This document shows positions 61,054 through 64,000 of a stretch of 64,000 bases of DNA, piece by piece. Source of the DNA: Coffea arabica (taxonomy: Eukaryota; Streptophyta; Magnoliopsida; Gentianales; Rubiaceae); contig NC_092312.1 of assembly GCF_036785885.1 (NCBI RefSeq), forward strand, positions 22,338,001 to 22,402,000, given 5' to 3'. Each line of letters starts with the position of its first letter. Within the stretch, counting starts at the first letter, position 1. The notes beneath the pieces are model-generated. The model was not told the origin of the DNA, did not search any database, and saw only the letters and a program-made list of their open reading frames with translations. Position numbers and translations under genes: made by a program.

Positions 61054-63316
61054 TCACATTAATTCATCAATTATTTTCATGATTTACTAAATTGGTTTCG
61101 GCTTTGATAATTTCTTGTATATTAATTCTACATGTTTTTTTTTTAAATTTTACTCAAAAGGTTCTTTTTTCAAACACAATGTAATTTAAGTCAAACTAAA
61201 TAATGTTTAAAATGAAAATGATACCAAAAAATAACCTTAATTTTCCTTCGATATTCATGGGATATATAATGTAATGTAATTTAAGCTTAGTTGCATTTAA
61301 TTGTTAGAGAATATGAAAACTTGATAATGTAATTTAAACTTATCATCATCTAATTATTAGAGATATGAATACTTGATAGAAATCAAGTCTTACATGATAA
61401 ATGTGAATACTTGATACAAGAAAAAAATCAAGATTTTCAATGAGAAAAAGATGGTAAAACTTTAACAGTATTAGTTTCTTAGAGGCATGATAAATGAACA
61501 AAAATTCAAAGGAAAGAGGCATGTTGCATGAAATTTTTTTTTGGTGCTAAAGTATTGAGTTACAATGACATCATTATAATAATTAATTTAAACTGAAATT
61601 TGTTGGAGTTAAATGAGGTTCTATTTGTAAAAGAAAATAAATGAATAAATCAAAGTTTTAGAATTGAATAAAAAAAGCAAGAGCGAATAGAACCAAAAAA
61701 GATTCAAGAAAAGATTAAGAAAAAAAACATGTTTTTTAATTATAAAATAGTAGATCTATTAGTGTGTGTGAGTAAGAAAGAAAAAAGTGAGAATAATAAG
61801 AAGAAGAGTGAGAGACCCTAATGGAAAAATACTTAATTAGAGAGAGAAAAGATGAGTAATTAATGCATGATGGATCCTAGAAAAGTCAATAAACATATAA
61901 AAAGTTGATTGATTGAGGAGGGTAATCTTGGCATTTGAATAAAATACGCTCTAGCAGAAAAATAATTGCTCTAACAATGTCACTTGCCGACACATTAGTG
62001 GCATGATCTATGTGTGTTTTTTTTTGCCATTAATACGGTTTTTTGTATCAAATAAATTGTGTTGAACGGCTTTCAGTTAGTTTATTACTAATATTAGCTT
62101 CTGTTTGATTGAAAAATAGCTTATTTTTTTAATAACAAAAATATGATTCTTGAAAAGAGAGAAGAAAGAAAATCTAACCAGACACTCAATCGCCAAAATT
62201 CAAAAAGCAGAAAAGAAAAATCTGCTTTGAGTAGAAGTCCGGGAGACTTTAGGCAAATAGTAGGCACGCAATCACGGTCCAATTTCTCATGTTGGAGCGC
62301 GACAGCCACGTGGGGAGTTCGTATATACGGCCAAAACATAACCGTGAGATTCAACGGCCAACGGCCAAAACCACCATTAACGGCTAACATACGGGCAATT
62401 TATGTCCCCCTTTTCAGTTATGTGCGCCAAATATTCTACGAGGAGAGTGGCCTTGAAAACGGGGTCTTTGTTTGGACATATTTTCTACTGGTTAGACTTT
62501 TTGGCTTGTTTGTCGCAGCGCATGGAAATAATTTGCAATTTTCATTTATTTGTCGCAGCTCGTAACTAATTAATGAACGTAATTAGTTGATATACATAAT
62601 TATTTTTTTTGGGAAAATAATCATTTCCATGTTTGTAATTCTTCTGGATCCCTTGCTTTCAAGTCATGCAAAAATTTCTTTTGACTACTAGTTTCTCCAG
62701 TCTTTTCATCAACCAAAAAAAAAGGAAACCTCCAGGTCCCATCAGTTAGCGCCCCTTACATCGGACTCCATAATTTTTTCTTCATGCTGATATTACGATG
62801 ACGTATTGAGGTGGAATTGGCCCTTGATTTTTTGTTGCTTAGTGCTCTCTTTGGCATCAGAGGATCTTATCTATCAGTTACATTCTTCCTAACTCAAGCA
62901 TTTATTCAAGATTGGATTGCGATACAGTACTATTTTAAAGTAATCCTCTGACCCTTTTTTACACTCAGTCTCACCTCTAACTATCAAATATAAGATTCGA
63001 ATCCTCTTAAACTGACGGCGGAAAAGGCTCCAAGAACAAAGAGTCAAATTAATTTGCCACAATAGTGCCGCTCATTAGGAATTAATAGTGCTAATTTTGA
63101 TGCCCCATAAATAAGTACACGAAGAACGAAGACCATATTCATGGTCAATAACTGCAAATCTTTTACTAGTCTTTAACAGATTCTACAGTAGTCAAATCTC
63201 TAATACTGTATCAGTGTATAGTATAGGCTTTGTAGAACATATTGCACATGGCAAAATTCTCTTGTTCCACCACAATAGACGGGACTGAAGCTTGGCTTCT
63301 TTGGGAGCCTGGCCTC

Positions 63317-63324
63317 TATAAATA
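63317..63324 (+). promoter_or_regulatory. TATA box of the beta-expansin gene
   Basis: TATAAATA in a GC-richer setting, 109 bases before the ATG. It places transcription start near 63350 with a leader of ~75 bases. Confidence 0.75.
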
Positions 63325-63425
63325 GCAGCGAAATTCTCAAAATCCAATCAAACCAAATCCATCAAACCTAAAGCATAGGAAGATATATAGAGCACTGATT
63401 TTTTAGCGACCTTCATCCCTTCATC

Positions 63426-64000
63426 ATGGCAACTAATTATCTCCTCTACCTTTCCTCCTACTTAACTCTCTTTTTCCTGGTTACAAACTTCTGCTCTTGC
63501 TTCAACCCCAAGCTTCTTAATGTATCGAAAATTCAATACCAATCCCAATCTGATTGGTCACCCGCTGGTGCAACCTGGTATGGAAGCCCTACTGGCGCAG
63601 GAAGTGATGGTAAGAGAACGAAAACAAAAAATGATATATAACTGTGTCCCCGATTGCCCGATGAGGTACATGTATCTCATCCGGGCAAAATCATCTCAGC
63701 TTGAACTGTTGTTAACGTATAATTCACATATTGAGATTGTAATAAACAACGACATTACAAGATTCTGTGTTTTTATTGTTTAAGGATTATACGCCTTACA
63801 CTTATGAATTTACGTACGTCAAAGAAGAAAACCTGTTTACCAACAATATTCCGACATAAAATCAATGAATTAATTCTGATAACTCCTATTTTCAATCAAC
63901 AATGTAGGTGGGGCTTGTGGATACACCAGTGCGGTTGATCAGCCACCATTCTCTTCTTTAATATCGGCAGGAGGTCCTTCCCTCTATAACTCGGGCAAAG
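63426..64000 (+). CDS. beta-expansin (EXPB), 3'-partial
   Basis: Secreted wall-loosening protein. Exon 1 is 63426-63609 and exon 2 starts at 63908 and runs off the window, joined as GATG|GTAAGA and AATGTAG|GTGG. About 92 residues are visible. Residues 1-25 form a signal peptide with a hydrophobic core ([20 protein letters not shown]). A short linker follows, then the start of the six-stranded barrel (GH45-like) domain: [19 protein letters not shown], continuing after splicing into [23 protein letters not shown] and GGACGY are expansin landmarks. The remaining barrel, the HFD-type motif and the C-terminal grass-pollen-allergen-like domain lie beyond the window. The subclass cannot be fixed from this part. 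Confidence 0.9.
63610..63907 (+). other. expansin intron 1
   Basis: A 298-bp intron with GTAAGA donor and TAG acceptor. Its position after the GSDG codons agrees with beta-expansin genes. Both flanking frames run a short way into it by chance. Confidence 0.85.

Larger units (their letters stand above)
56850..63316. other. gene-poor AT-rich intergenic region
   Basis: No gene recognised; the open frame at 62143-62565 shows no known domain. The region holds a 19-base C run followed by A6 (57109-57133), a TC microsatellite (61022-61050), and, at about 58366-59285, a possible diverged element whose ends (GGGGTTCAATCGG and GGGGTTGGACCGA) are weak inverted repeats. The last ~150 bases are the expansin promoter. 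Confidence 0.45.

Noticed and set aside
62143-62565. Plus-strand 140-codon frame
   Set aside because: Begins in A-rich DNA, has no family resemblance, and runs across sequence that looks non-coding.
63520-63783. Open frame running through the expansin intron
   Set aside because: It is out of frame with the expansin and crosses a clear GT-AG intron.
1-64000. CRISPR arrays, rRNA genes, prokaryotic operons, viral genomes
   Set aside because: No spaced identical repeats, no rRNA landmarks and no intact viral genes were seen; the sequence is plant nuclear throughout.

Overview
The window is nuclear DNA of a flowering plant, most likely a eudicot. It is AT-rich, its genes are split by many short introns with plant-type splice sites, and every gene I can name has its closest remembered relatives in Arabidopsis and other eudicots. 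Gene names rest on remembered family sequences; no database search was run. I cannot name the species.

Layout. Positions 1-21922 (+) hold almost all of NOT1, the scaffold of the CCR4-NOT deadenylase: 50 coding exons can be joined in one frame (7164 nt, 2387 codons plus stop), with only the first ~38 residues upstream of the window. A 2.1-kb hAT-type transposon (23292-25387) follows, bounded by a perfect 8-bp target duplication. Next come SEC61 beta (-, 26663-26914, with a 1.17-kb intron directly before its ATG) and a two-exon F-box/leucine-rich-repeat gene (-, 29836-31976). From 32 to 39 kb there is a gene-free stretch with four small mobile elements: a hAT-like MITE, a tRNA-derived SINE, a Mutator-like foldback element, and copies of a short dispersed MITE family. 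The bHLH factor UNE10/PIF8 (+, 39191-42352, six exons) follows, then a 163-residue orphan reading frame on the opposite strand. The rest is gene-poor: a U/P-type cyclin (+, 52490-53405), a decayed Ty1/copia fragment (-, about 55.9-56.8 kb), and the first exon and a half of a beta-expansin (+, 63426 to the window end).

The genes do not form one pathway. They are ordinary single plant genes: mRNA decay (NOT1), ER protein import (SEC61 beta), ubiquitin targeting (F-box), phytochrome-linked transcription (UNE10), cell cycle/phosphate-type cyclin (CYCU), and wall loosening (expansin). I found no operon-like cluster, CRISPR array, rRNA or confident tRNA gene, and nothing I would call a new biological system. 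The less ordinary observations are two GC-AG introns (one in NOT1, one with a competing GT donor in UNE10), a tandem NAGNAG acceptor in NOT1, the well-delimited mobile elements, and a dispersed MITE family with at least five copies in this window alone.
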